Source: Emydura subglobosa (lineage: Eukaryota > Chordata > Testudines > Chelidae). From it: 64,000 nt of DNA. This document shows positions 10,721 to 23,529 of the stretch, piece by piece (within the stretch, counting starts at the first letter, position 1; every line of letters starts with the position of its first letter). The notes beneath the pieces were generated by a model, which saw only the letters and a list, made by a program, of their open reading frames with translations, searched no databases and was not told the DNA's origin. The stretch is from assembly GCA_007922225.1 (NCBI GenBank), contig ML679974.1:4019105-4083104 (forward strand). The letters run 5' to 3'. The translations under genes were made by a program, and so were the position numbers.

Positions 10721-13700
10721 TAGGTATTCTTAACCTGTAATTTTGGCCTCTCAGCTATTTAACAATATCTACACTGACATTTAGATATTTTTAAAATCTG
10801 CTTCATCAAGGATTCAATTGCTATTGTTAATTTTCAGTTTTAACTAAATCCCTCAAAAGAAGAATTTATCAAATCAAGACAAATGTAAGCTCTAGAATCA
10901 AAATAATGGTATTACATTTAAATTGAATTAGAGGTGGGTCCAAGATACAAAATTATTCAGCTCCACACCTGCAAATTGAAACCCTAACATTTAAAATTCA
11001 GATATAGGTTCACCCCTTGGATGACCACACAGAGGCGTGACACTTCAAAATTTCTAAGCACCAGTGTGTTATTCATTGAGTCCCCTCCACCATTTCACCA
11101 TATAGCCTTGTGCAGTAATGTACAATTGGAAGTAAACTTCCCTCTTAGCCCACTCACTCTCTGGGGAGGAAGAGGGCAAGATCTCACCATCCTGGGATCG
11201 TGTATTGCCTGGCGCTTGCCAGCTTTCTGCCCTCCACCCCCTTTCTGTTCTTTCACTGTTTCCAGTTGATGGGTTGATTGCTTTCATCAGCCTCCTGCCT
11301 AAATAAGCCATTCAGCATCCATCCCACCAACTAAATCCACAGGGAGGGAGAGGGTGGGACGGAATAGCTAGTACATTAGTGAGTAGAGTGCTGGGGTAGC
11401 TCTACACTCCTAGCACTCCGTTACACACTTCCTCTTCATCTTGCACGGTGTTCAGATCTGGGATTTTCAGTTCAGCGTTCATGAATTGGAATAATATTAC
11501 CAATTAATTCATTACACACAGATATTTTATTCAAACCAAGATACTCACCTAAGTATCTCACAAACCTAAGATACAATACACAGCATTTTGATATAGAGTT
11601 CTTGTAACAGATTTAGAGTCACTATTTAAAGAACATACTATTTAATTGTATGTGAAATATACCAAAAATAAATGAATTGTTCGGCTTGCTACCTATAGCA
11701 ATAATGGGGTTATGCAAGTCTCAATATTATTTCCTGCTCAATCTTGCAAGCCTGATCCCTGAATTCCCATTTTACTTTGGTTAAAAAGAACAAATGTACA
11801 TGTCTGAGTATTTGTTTTGCACACTATCTATACAAGAGCTTTTCATGCTTGCAGTTTGTACTACAATTACAAAAGACAAAAATATATTGAGTGAAGCACA
11901 TTTACTCTGAAACATACTATACCAAAACCAAGAGACTGACTCAACAGCAATACTGAGATCAATGAAGTTTAGGAGGGATATGAGCACTCTATTCATACAG
12001 CAAACTTCTCCTTTGAAGAGTTTTTACAGCTGTTTTGAATCTACATGCCCCAAGAATTTTGCCTTTTCGTTTGCAGAGAATGATTTGCAGATAAACTGGC
12101 AAAAAAAAGAACATGTTAATGCTCATACTCATAAATAACATTCCAGTTGTTCAGCTACCATCATATAAATATCAATAACTGATTTTGCTTGGAACACTCT
12201 CGTTCTAACATACGGAAAACTTCAAAGATAAGAATTGACAAATATGATTTATTGGCAGCTATTGTAGCACTAATCAATGCAATGGATAGGATAACGTATG
12301 TTTGGCTAAAAACAAATACAACAGAAACAGATGAATTTCTGTTTGTTAACATTAAAATATACTTATATAGGGATATTATTCATTTTACACAGTCATTATT
12401 ATTTATGCCCACAGGATGTCTCTGCTAGCAATGCATTGTAATGAAAAATCTGAAAGGCAAGTAATGGAAAATTGTGCTCTTTTATAGCAATATGATTGCA
12501 CAAAGAGAGCACCACAGAAGACTAGTATAAAAATTAACTAAAACCTTGATGTATAATTCTTTTTGAAAACCCACATTTATATCTGAAGTGAAATCATGTT
12601 TTAAAAAAACCAAACTTTACTCCTATCTCAGTTCATCTTGCTTCTGAAAGAAAGTCATATTTTATAAGGAAGCTGTGCTAGTCATAAACCTTTGCCTTAT
12701 TTCTGTGAATCCCCTTAAATACATTTGCACACAGCTCCCCTTATGACAAACAGCCCACTGCAGCACTACCATCAATCTTTACATAGATTTGCTTCTGGGC
12801 AGGTATGCTTTCTTTCTTTTTTTCTCTCTATCCAAGTACTTATAGGGCCCTCAGAGCTACATTATCACAAAAAGAAGACTATCCCTAAGTGATTTCATTC
12901 ATTCTGTACAAGCTATTAAAGCACTCCAAGAGTCTGAGTCTGCCACCCTTATTTTTGTTGAGTAGTGTAATGCAGAGTAAGGCATTATTCAATGCGAGTA
13001 AAAGTGTCAAAATCAGGCCCTGAAACAATCCACATTTGTGTGAGTTGTAAAAAGATTCAAGCAAGAGGCTGCAGAGACTTTCCATTTCCTCATACAGACA
13101 GGAAAGGTTTCAACCTGCCATCCCCCACTGTCTGTTGCTATTAGACACAGTGCAAATAGTCAGTGCTGGAGAGTAGCAAAGAGACAGCAACAAGACGACA
13201 TGAGACACTAGGGTACTTTAAAATGACAGAACACATTAATTGGTAGACTCCTGCAGCAGTTCATTCAAGAGTTTTAACAATTAATGCAGATGACACTGGG
13301 CTAGTCTTAAAATGTAGGAAACTAAACAAAATTACTAATAGCCTGTATGTGGTTCTATTACCAAGAAGGTTGAGAGGGTGAGATATTTGTATTCCCTGAT
13401 TTATAAGAACTGCCTTCAACAGACCATAGGATTATTTTATCCGTTAACGTTCCCAACTCCCTGCTACAAAACAAAAAGCCAGCAGGGATTCTGTAATACT
13501 GCAAGAGTTTTACAGTCTTCTTAGAAGCCATGGTATCTGCATTACACTTGCTGCTCAAGGGCTAGCCATGCCGGGAGTTAGAATGGAGAAAGCATCCCAT
13601 ATTGTGTGTCTCATATTAGATTATCTTCCCTAGCACATTCAAGGGAGTACAGACCTTTTCTTACAGGAGCAACTGATGAAGATTATAAGAGAAATAAATA

Positions 13701-14119
13701 ATGTCCATGTGTGAGCTAGCTAAAGTAGATGGATGCTATTATGCCCCAACTCCCTGGGTAATACTTGGGTGCAGTAAATTACTTTCTATAACAATCCCCT
13801 TCCCCACTGCAAACATTCTTGAGGCACAATGTCTCCTTATGCTGCACCCCTTAACTATGGGCCACATGTTCCAATTACTATCTAGCCCTAAATCCATCAT
13901 GCAATATGGAAAAGAGCAACATGAAAAATAAATGCAAGATTTGTCTTTCTTGACACAACTACCAGCAGGGGCCATCTGTTTAAAAATGAATTCTCCAAAG
14001 AAAGATACAGAAATCAGAGCCATTGTGGCCATTGCTCTGCTTATCCTTAAGGCCCACATAACTGAGCAGAGATGAAAACAGTGTCACAGTAGATCCACCT
14101 TCATAAAATATTTTGCATT
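10721..14119. other. Unassigned DNA
   Basis: A long AT-rich stretch with no recognisable gene. Opposing frames at 11021-11311, 12161-12428 and 13701-14059 overlap antisense partners and show no domain. TATA-like and AATAAA words occur at the frequency expected for this composition. Confidence 0.45.
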
Positions 14120-14330
14120 TCTTTGCCACCTGATACTCACAAAGCATTTTACAACCATTAATGACCTGATTCTGTTGTCCTTATTCATGTTGAGCATACC
14201 ACAGTGGATCAAGGGGCTACATAATGCGCAAAAAGGTGGCAGAATCTGGCCCTAATTTATTCAGCCACACAGCTAGAGTTGAATCTGATTCTCAGCTCTC
14301 AAACCATTAGGCCACTTAGACCTGTTACTC
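14120..14330 (-). mobile_element. Possible MIR relic
   Basis: ACAAAGCATTTTACAACCATTAA at the left and CAGCCACACAGCTAGAGTTG with AATCTGATTCTCAGCTCTCA and ACCATTAGGCCACT at the right follow the order of an antisense MIR copy. The middle part does not match, so the copy is decayed or interrupted. Confidence 0.4.
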
Positions 14331-16877
14331 AACCTTCATAAATTAGCTAGAATTCTTTCTGTGAGGAGACAGAGTTAATATATTTTGTACATAAAACAAT
14401 AAACATCTTAAAACCTTTTACACACCCATCTACATAATACGAAGGAGGAGATATTACATTTCAATTTCCTGAATGAAGGATAATGATATTGTTTTTAATG
14501 CTGTAAACAACTTTGATGGGTGCTGACAACAAATAATTTACTTGGCAAATTTAACAAACAATAAATGTGGTGCTTAGTATAAGGAAGGATGATCTCCTTT
14601 TTGTATGGTAAGATAATTTATTGAGGCTCTCCTCCGATACTGCATATTCCTTTTAAGGCTTCTTAGTTTTTCCTTCTTTCTTTTTGCTAGGCAGTTGGAC
14701 CTAACTTGCATATTCTCATCATAATCTCTGCCCAAGAGAATTTTGTGGCATTGTAGCTGGGAGTTAATGTTCATGAGAAGTTGGCATTTTCCTGTTTAAT
14801 ATAATCATCCCCATGGAGTAAAACCTCACACCCTTCTACATCTCCAGGTAAGATGTTAATTGCCACTGTTTCTTTTCTTTCACATTACTGGCTTTGATTT
14901 CATCTAGACCATTCACTTCATTCAACAACCAGCAGTCTCCTGGGTACCAAGTTAGCTACACAAAAACAATACCAGGATGGTGTCCATGGAACACTTTAAG
15001 ATTAACTGGAACCCTAACTACATCATTTTACAATGGTGTTTTATCAAACTCTGAACTTCTGATATTTACCTTTTCATTGTTCTTCACATTGTCAGGGATA
15101 ATGAATTTAACATTATCACTGCAGAACGAGTTTAATGCTCAAATCAGAGTTCAATTAGTAATATTTTTACTCTTCAGCTCAGTGTGATTTGTGTGTGATG
15201 GGGGCTGAAACCTGCTTGACTTACTTATGTGAGTAGTCCCAATGACTTCTTCAAACAGCTAAGATTTAACACACATTAACTACATTGGCAATAGGTTTAT
15301 TAGCTGTTGACACCAGCCATCATCTTCCTTGGCAGCCAGACTCTATATGTATCCACCTGACTATATGAGAGGGGAATGGCAACATCTCAAGGGTTAGTGT
15401 TTATGACAAGTTAATGTAACCAGAAAGAAATTAGGAAAACTTTTCAGCTTGGGGTTCATCCTATTCTTATCACAGCTTGGTATGCAGTTCTAGCCACCCA
15501 AAAGCATTGTCCCAGCTATATCTCCTAACCAGTCAAAACTACAGTCCTTCCTCTGAGTATCTGTGCAAGTAGCAGGGCAAATCAAGTTAGAAATAACAAA
15601 TTGTTCACCAGTGACCAGGTACTGATTCTAGACCCTGTCCGAGGGTAAGGAGTTGTAAAATTGTACCTTCCTGATTCATCGCAACCATGCCCCTGGAAGA
15701 ATACATCCACTGCCTGTCCTTCCTCAGACTTCCCATTAGAGGGTAAGTGAAAAAGCAGCTTTAGTTTCCACCAAGGCATTATCAGTGAAGCTGGTATCAG
15801 TGATTCTGAATAAATACATCAATCAGCTGGGGCTATCCTAACCCTCTGCTTGCAGATCCCTGCAGCTTCCCACCATAAATACCTCCACCGCTGGATTTTC
15901 TTCCACTGGAGTCCCTGCACCTGGAATGACACTGAACCTAGCCCTATGTCTAGAATACATTTGTAAAAGTTTTAAATGCTTTATCTCAAAAGCTTCTTAA
16001 TTAAAGAGGGACTGTAAATAATCACAATCAGATTTGTTAGTGTGTCCGCCCCATGAAGGGGAGCCCAGGACCTATGTTTAAAAGGACCCTTCCTACTTAT
16101 CCATTTTAAAAAAAGAGTAATTTGATATCAAATACCCTTGATCGTTTTTCAAAAAGTGGGATATTGTATGTCACGCAGGGTTAATGGCTTTTAGAAATGT
16201 TTTTGTTCACTTTAAAATAATAATTGTGACAAAGTAAGAAATAGAAGTGTAAACCCTTCACACTGCCTACAGCTGGAGCATTACTTAAATAGCCTTCTAC
16301 TCTGCTCCTTAGCGATTATAACCACTTAGACATTTGATTATAATTTTCTTCTAGGGGCTCATTTTATAACCAGGGCCAATTTGATTCATTAGCTCTCTGA
16401 CAGCATCAGAAGACTTGAAATCGGCTATCATTATAGTATCATTTCCATTTTAGTGATAAAGTAAAAGAAAAGAAAAGAAAAAAGTCACCAATGAGATCAC
16501 TTTATGGATTGTAAATTCATGAACTTCATTAGAGACTGCATGCTGTTCCCACAAAGGCATTTGAACCCATAGAAAAAAATCCCTGCTGTGTCTGATGTTC
16601 AAAGACCTCATCTCCAGTGAGCTTTAGGATTATTCCCCTCCCCCTCATTTCCCTGTTTTGCTTGATGACTCTCACACGTGCCGTTGGAAATTTCAAGCAA
16701 ATCTTTATAGAAATTATCTTTTAAAAAAACCAAAAGAAATAATATTACTGAATGAGAAAAGAGAGCTAAAGCTAAAGAAATATTGTACTGAATGTGTTGC
16801 TGGCTGGATTAGGGAGACCCTTGAGGTATATTCAGGAGCTCTGATTACTCCCTTCTACACCAATCTTGCGTTGGGGG
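14331..16877. other. Unassigned DNA
   Basis: No gene or repeat recognised. The part from about 16260 to 16450 is complex and free of low-complexity decay, with TAAT/ATTA words, so it is a weak candidate for conserved non-coding sequence. Short frames at 14574-15187 and 16658-16882 are unassigned. Confidence 0.4.
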
Positions 16878-17971
16878 TGTGACACTGGCTGGATTGGAGG
16901 GGGGGCATTTATTATATTATTTAACATCAATATGTCAAAATCATAATAATTCATATGAGAGATGCCATGCAAGGTACTGTTAGAAAGGTTGTAATGTGCT
17001 AAGTAAGATGATAATGTTTATGTTCTTGTGTTACATGTGTAATGGAAGTTATAGATATGTTTGTATCTATACTTCAATTTGTACTGTGTTTCTGGGCAAT
17101 ACCCCAGACAGGATGGCTGCAGCACTAGCCTGCTTAATGGCCCATTAAGGAAATTCACAGGTACAATGGGCCCAGGGGGAGAAGCCAGGGATATACCTGA
17201 TGAGTCACCAGTCACTTATGTGATCCTGGATTCCATCTAATTCCTGTAAATTTCCACAAGCAGCATGGCAAAGGCCAAAAGACATAAAAGGCAGCTGCAC
17301 CACATCCCTTTTGTCTTCAGTTACCAGTCCTCAGTCAGTCTTCACCTACCTCTGGATCATCTCATCTACAACTGAACTGAACTTAAGCTGTGAAACAAAG
17401 GACTGAGACCCATCCAGGTACTGGATGTACACCAGAGGGACTATATAAGCCTGCAAACTCCATAATTCTACTAGAAACTACTATATTGACTTTCAAATCA
17501 ATTGTATGTGTCTGATTGTTTTAATTATTTAACACTTCTCCTATAGTTTGTTTCTTTCCTTTTATAATAAACCTTTAGTTTTAGTTACTAAAAGATTGGC
17601 TGGCAGTGTGGTATTTTGGGTAAGATCTAAACTTATATTGATCTGGTACTGTGGCTGACCCTTTGGAGTCAGGAGAAATCTTTTTGGTAAAGAGCATAGA
17701 GTTTTAAATAACTGATCTCTTTACTGGACCTAGTGGCTGATTGGGAGCCAGAGACTGAAATGTAGTAAAGGGGGCTGTGTATATTTCTATTTTAGCTTCT
17801 TGATAACCAGTGTGGGGAATCAGAAGTATTTTTTGTGGCTGATTGGGAAGTCTGACTTCAGTGTTACCCACCAGTGCTGGGAGAATCTGTTCTCCTTTTG
17901 CAACCTGCCCTGACATTGGCATTTTCAGGTGGCTACCCTAGGCACGGATGGGTCACACTGAACCCATCACA
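16878..17971 (+). mobile_element. Probable solo LTR
   Basis: The 1094-bp segment begins TGTGACACTGG and ends ACCCATCACA, giving TGTGA/TCACA complementary ends. A TATA-like CATAAAAG lies at 17283-17290 and a polyadenylation signal AATAAA at 17566-17571, about 280 bp later, an order expected of U3-R-U5. There is no gag or pol frame nearby, so it would be a solo LTR of an endogenous retrovirus or a related LTR element. I found no clear target-site duplication (GGGGG left, TTTTG right), so the exact ends are tentative. Confidence 0.5.
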
Positions 17972-20523
17972 TTTTGATCTATTGTTTCAGAGTTAAATAA
18001 ATCTGAATCAATGGGTATATGTGTGATAGTATATGCATGTTTCATCAACTGAGGAAGAAGTATGCTAATTTTAGAACCAAATGATTAGATCTAAAAGAAG
18101 AAAAACCTTACCGCTCAACACTGAGGAAATTTAAAAAAAAACCCAAAAAACAAAACAAAAACAAAAAAACACCACACTACAAAAATGTTTACAGCATAGT
18201 TTTTCTGTGTGTTTTGGTCCCATTGCACACTTCAAGGCTGGTAAATGATAAATGTTATGTTTCTTCCATACACAAAGGACCACCATGTTCCCTCACTGTA
18301 AATAACTTTAGTTGTTTTCTTGTTGCTTTTCCTTAATCAAAAATATCTTTATGAGAAATCAGTGTGTCTTGCTCCTTTTAACAAACTGCAAAGGCTCTGA
18401 AAACAAATGGTTTCCTGGATGGTTCTCAGGAATATAAAGGAATAGTACACAACAAACAAAAGTACTACCACAGTTTTATGTCAACATACATTGCAGTAAG
18501 CCATCCAGTTTAGGAACAAGACAGAAACTTAATGATTAGCTGGTTGGGTCTTGTTAGCAATATCACACAAATGTTTAAAGTTCACTTGAATACAGGCTTG
18601 AAGAGACTGATCCAGCAAGAGGCTGAAAGCTCTCAGTTTCCTTTGCAGTTAGTGGGAGTTAAAGGAAATCATTACCCCAAAAGAGATCCTCAGCATCTTG
18701 TAGGATTGGGCAAGAAAGCCTTAGCAGCAGATATACTGTACCTACATAATAGATACCAACATAATATGTAAATGGGCTCTTGATGGGGTGGGGGAGTGGG
18801 TGGAAACATACGGTTGATTAAGATTCAATAGGGCCAGGAGCCATCAAAACAAAATTTCAGGTCCTGCAAAAGACATTACCCTGTTTCTACAGGCTCCTCT
18901 TCCTGGGCCCTGATTAGAAACTCCTTTATCTTCTCACCCTAAGCATCTGCTGTCAAATCTATTCTCCCACACTCCTTCATCCAGACAGTCTTTATATGTC
19001 CTTGAGTAAGAGATTGGTCTTCTCTTCCCATCACACCAGACAGTCTCTTAATTTATAACAGCTACAGCAGGGCCACCTTAGAACACCAAGCCCGTGTCCT
19101 CAAGATCTAAGGATTCTATCTTAACCTGCCCCAAGAACAAGGCATTGCTAAAGCTTTTTTGTACTTCTGCCACTGAATGACATTTTTAATGCAGTATTGC
19201 AAGCTTTAGAAACATGAAGCTCTCAGAAGCTTGTAAGCCAAATTCTGCCCTCATACATTACTCCTACAATGGGTGTTAAATACAGGCATCTGACGGCAGA
19301 ATTTGCCCCATTGGGGTGTTTTTGAATTTGCTCTCATTTTTATCGAGCTCCCGGCCTCCCCCTGCCCTTCAGTGCTCTGCTGGCAATGGGCATCCTTGAC
19401 CTTGAACTTGTACTGATAAAAGCAGAATCAGGCACGCTTCAAAACTCTCAGTGTAGTTTTTACAGATGAAATCAAAACTTTCTAGAGGACACCTGACACT
19501 TATGAAGCTCTATTGAGCCAGATGCCGAAGCAACTGACCTTTACAAGAGAATTTCACAGCTAGCCCCCTTCTTTCCCACTTAGCTGCCCAAGACATAATT
19601 TGAGGGGGCAACCAGGCCATTTTGAAGTCCGTATCCTTCCCATAAGCAACTACATTGGAAGTGCATTAAGTTCTTGATAAAGCTTTTGAAATAGGCACTT
19701 GGGGCCAGCCAAATGATGTTAATGGCAATGGTGCACTGAGATGAAGGAAGTCTGTTATGCTTTGATTTGAAACTGGCTCAACCTTTGCAAAGGAAAGTAG
19801 ACTTAGAAGTGGCTTTATTCCACAAGGGTCTGGTGAACTTAGTTGCTGTGTCAATGGGAGAAAGCTGGGTAAGGGTCCCAACCCAAGTGGAAGTCCTAGT
19901 ATCTAATACAGAGATTTAAATAAATATGCATGTAGGCTTTGCAATTAATGTTCTTCTAGTTTTGCTTTTTCTGTTATACAAATCACTCTTCATATTGGAA
20001 AAATAGGTTTTTTTTCCACAAATTGTTTTTTAACTTATACGTAGTTTTCAAAACTGGAGAGCATTTATGTCTATGAAGACAACCTCTGACATGTTATATA
20101 AAAACATGTCAGGTGATTGCCAGTAAATAATTAACAGAAAAGAAACACATGCCCAGTGTATCTGAATGCTACAAAATGATCTGAACACTGTTCTGTAAAT
20201 AAGCATTGAAACCCATTTTACATTGACATACTGTAGGAAATATAGTATATTCTTGGTATGGCAAGGTAAGCATTTTGTAAATACTCATTTTCAAAAGAGA
20301 CATGCTGCAAAATGTGGATGAAGATCCCTACTTTAAATTTCCCTAAATTTGGTGATGATGAGATGCAGGCTGATCTGCAACATTCTGGTCCCAATCTGGA
20401 TCTGAATTTGGATGCTGAACACAGGAAAAGATCGGTGTTGCATGGATACTAGGATTGGGGACCATCACTAACTGTCAGTGGTAGAAAAAAGGAGCATATG
20501 TTTCAAATGTTCAAATGAAGGAA
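17972..20523. other. Unassigned DNA
   Basis: An A/C-rich simple tract lies at about 18129-18176 (AAAAAAACCC, AAAACAAAACAAAAAC). Nothing else was recognised. A 79-codon frame at 18532-18771 has no domain. Confidence 0.45.
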
Positions 20524-20685
20524 GGTTCTCTCTTCGAGTGATTGCTCATATCCATTCCAATATAGATGTGTGCGCACCCTATGCACAGATTACTGGAACT
20601 TTTTTCCCTTAGCAAGCCCCGTAGGGTCGGTTCAGGTGCCTCCTGGAGTGCCGCACACATGCCGCTGTACATAGGGCGCTGCAAC
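20524..20685. repeat. DIRS left inverted terminal repeat
   Basis: This region is the inverted counterpart of 24685-24870. Shared words include CTCATATCCATTCCAATATA, CCCTTAGCAAGCCCCGTAGG and GTCGGTTCAGGTGCC. The outermost bases differ between the two ends (CTTCGAGTGATTG here, CTTCGAGATGTGTTG on the right), as in DIRS elements, whose two termini are not identical. Confidence 0.85.
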
Positions 20686-20711
20686 TGGTACAGCAGGGAG
20701 CGACACAGGAG

Positions 20712-21020
20712 ATGCCCCAGCCACGTCCCTTGGAGATTACTCTGGCACCGGTATCTCCTCGCAGGGAGCCTCCCCCAACTCCTGGGGGTGGGGAAGAGCC
20801 CCTGCAAGAGCCGTCGATGCCAGTGGCTTTCGCGGCGGCACGCACCCTCATGGGCCTGCCCACGTCTCCGTCTCCCCCTCAGCCGAGGGTTCCGGGATCG
20901 GTGTCTCGGGGTAAACCTGCGCTGGGTTGCCCCGGTGGGTGGAGGAGACAGGAGTCAAGGTCTCCCCCCAGATCGTTGAGGACGGTCAAGAGTGCGGGCT
21001 CCCCTCCTAGCTCCAACTGA
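20712..21020 (+). pseudogene. Proline-rich frame, possible gag 5' part of DIRS
   Basis: This 102-codon frame lies just inside the left terminal repeat. It is rich in Pro, Arg and Ser (PSPPQPRVPG) with no recognisable domain. It may be the upstream part of the DIRS gag region, which continues in another frame at 20992. It may also be a chance frame in GC-rich DNA. Low certainty. Confidence 0.3.
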
Positions 21021-21849
21021 GTCGTCGAGCTCCTCGACACCGCGGCACCGAGGGCGGTCAAGAGGCAAATGCATGAGGCGACGCCATTCCAGTTCCACCT
21101 CGCGCAGGGGTCATAGCTCTGCCTCCGGTATCTCGGTACGGAGCCTCGCTCAGCACCGTTCCCTAACCCCAGTGCACAGCCTGGAGCGGTCCGCATCTCC
21201 GACGCGGGTCACGGTACCCATCACTGCAACAAGTGCTCCAGCACCGCCGCCTGCCTTGGCACCGATAGTCTCGGCACTGATCGTCTCGGCACCGCAGAGT
21301 CGATCACGCTCTCGCTCGGCTTCACGGAGACATAGGCGTCATCGCTCCCAATCCCGAGGTGAGAAGTGTCACCGCAAGAGGTTGAGGTGCAGGAGGAGAT
21401 CTACGTCCAGTTCCTCCAGCAGCTCGTCCCCCCAACAGCACCGGAGATGTCGGCACCGGCGCTCCTCGTCATCATCATCTCTGGGTCGCTCACCACCCCG
21501 GGGCCGCAAACGTCGGCCTAGCGGCTCTGGATCCCAGGCATGCCAGCCAGACACGCTGCAGACACCGATGCAGGCACCGGTGTGGTCCCAAGGACCCTGG
21601 CAGTGGCCATACTGGGGGCCATGGGGTACCCAGATGGGCCAGGGCACCCCATCCATTCACTTTTCAGTGGCCCAGCCAGCACCCCCGCCTCCGGGTCAAC
21701 CAGACCAGGGTCACCCCTCTGATGAGGGTTCGGACCCCAAGGAGAGTCCCTCCACGGGGCCCCTCCCACAGTCCTCCTCCTCCTCCTCCCCAGATGAGGC
21801 GGCGGCCAGGCCCCCCTCTTTGACTTCTGGGTCCAGCAGGACATGGTAA
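20992..21849 (+). pseudogene. DIRS gag-like protein, Ser/Arg-rich N-terminal part
   Basis: This 285-codon frame is dominated by SR and S-run low-complexity sequence (SRSRSRSASRRHRRHRSQSR) in its first 180 residues. A Pro/Gln/Trp-rich segment (WPYWGPWG) and an acidic Ser-rich tail (SSSSSSPDEAAA) follow. DIRS ORF1/gag proteins often carry such disordered basic regions. The next segment (FDFWVQQD, EMSEEEDPS) is read in a different frame and then joins the frame starting at 21926. The most likely history is one gag frame split by two frameshifts. Confidence 0.6.
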
Positions 21850-21925
21850 AGCGGGTGGCGGGCAATCTGAACATGGACCTTAAAGAAATGTCAGAGGAGG
21901 AGGACCCCTCTTTGGGTCATCTGGG

Positions 21926-22798
21926 TTGGCAGGGCCATCACACGTCGCCCTGCCGGTAAACAAGAGGGTCATGAAGCTTGTAAAGGCCCTCTGGCAGACC
22001 CCCTCTTCTGTGGCCCCCACCTCCAAGGCCACGGAAAGGAAGTACTATGTCCCTAAAGAAGGGTTTGACTTCCTATACACTCACCCTGGCCCAGGGACAC
22101 TGGTTATGGACGCTGTCAATGTGCGTGACCGGCAGGGTGGCCAGGGCAACACCCCTAAAGACAAAGACAGTAAAAAGCTGGACCTCTTTGGCCGTAATGT
22201 GAACTCCTCCGTGGCACTGCAGCTGTACATCGCTAACCACCAGACACTCCTTGGGAGGTATAACCTCAACCTGTGGTCCTCGCTGCAGAGGTTCCAGTCG
22301 GGGTTGCCACCAGACCAGGCCGCGGACTTTTCCACTGTGACCCAGGAAGGAGCAGCAGTGGCAAACACAGCATTACAGTCAGCCAGTGATGCGGCGGATG
22401 CTGCCAGCAGGGTGATGGCTTTGGCCATCGTCATGCACCGCTGCTCCTGGCTGCAGTCCTCAGGCTTGTCCCAGGAGATCCAGCAAGCCATACAAGACCT
22501 CCCATTCGATGGGGCTGGACGCTTCTCTGATAAAACAGATGAGAAGCTCCATGCCCTGAAGGACTCGCGAGCCACCCTAAGGTCCCTAGGGCTCTACACC
22601 TCACAGGCCGTGAGACGCCAATCTCGGCCTCAGGCTCAGAGGCAGCCACCGCCTCCACCCAGGCCAGCCCCCAGACCCGCTCAACCCAGGAGGGGTCAGG
22701 ATTGCTACTGGGCACCCAATCGCCGTGACCATCCGGGGTCCTCGGCGGGACCCCAACAAGGTCCAAGCAAGGGCAACAACAGAAAGAAAAGGTTTTGA
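21926..22798 (+). pseudogene. DIRS gag-like protein, C-terminal part
   Basis: The 290-codon frame contains VNKRVMKLVKALWQTPSS near residue 12, YYVPKEGFDFLYTHP near residue 40, LYIANHQTLLGRYN near residue 100 and a helical Ala-rich block. It ends in a Pro/Arg/Gln-rich tail (QRQPPPPPRPAPRP). The same layout is seen in the gag of the older element at 50.96-51.37 kb (NYKALMAKYNYLNYSKLEEL aligned to HQTLLGRYNLNLWSSLQRF). It would encode the nucleocapsid-like partner of the retrotransposon RNA. The true start is likely upstream, so the Met used here is only the first in frame. Confidence 0.7.
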
Positions 22799-22856
22799 TG
22801 GTGCGCACGAGGGTGGCACTCCGTCCTTGCCCCTGGGTCTCTCCCGGCCCTTTGCC

Positions 22857-23465
22857 CACAAGCTCCGGCCGTACTATGCTGAGTGGGAAACCATCACCAC
22901 GGACCGCTGGGTCCTCGGTGTAGTCCTCAGGGGCAATGCTCTCCAGCTCACAGTCTTCCCCCCGGATTCCCCCGCTACCCCGTCCCTCTTCAGGGACCCC
23001 TCTCAGTTGATCTCCTCATATAGGTCATTCTTACCCCGCCACGACTGGTCACTGCACCTGGAGGTGGTGACTTTAATTTTCTGGAAGTGGGGGGTTCCCC
23101 AACTGGACCTGTTTGCGTCGTCCTGGAACAGGAAGTGCCCGAAGTTCTGCTCACTCTGAGGTCGCGAGCCGGGCTCCATCTCCGACGCGTTCCTTCTAGA
23201 CTGGACAGGGACCCTCACGTACGTGTTTCCCCCATCCCGCTCCTACCCAAGGTCCTCTTGAAGATCAAGAGAGACACAGCGGACATAATACTGATTGCAC
23301 CAGCTTGGCCACAGCAGCACTGGTACAGCATGCTGCTCGACTTTTCCATCGATCCACCGCTCCCGCTCCCGAAGCCTTTCGACCTGTTCTCCCAGGACCA
23401 GGGTTGCCTGCTGCACCCGGACCTGGACTCCCTCCACCTGACGGCATGGAGACTCTGTGGCTGAC
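22857..23465 (+). pseudogene. Remnant of DIRS reverse transcriptase/RNase H (core deleted)
   Basis: The first part keeps the RT N-terminal signature (LRPYYAEWETITTDRWVLG). At about 23035 it jumps directly to the C-terminal end of the RNase H region (HDWSLHLEVV, WGVPQLDLFASSWNRK). After a frameshift it continues with VSPIPLLPKVLLKIKRD and IILIAPAWPQQHWY, the linker that normally precedes the recombinase. The palm motif with its catalytic Asp pair and the RNase H catalytic residues are missing. An internal deletion of roughly 1.5-2 kb relative to complete DIRS elements is inferred. The copy could move only with enzymes supplied in trans. Confidence 0.75.
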
Positions 23466-23529
23466 AGAGGGAGAGAGAGCCTGCTCCATACAGGTCCAGT
23501 AGGTTCTGCTGGGCAGCAGAAAACCTTCC

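Noticed and set aside
13739..14059. 106-codon minus frame with an opposing 76-codon frame
   Set aside because: The frames overlap on both strands without any recognisable motif. Treated as chance.
22081..22575. 164-codon minus frame inside the DIRS element
   Set aside because: Antisense shadow of the gag-like frame in GC-rich sequence.
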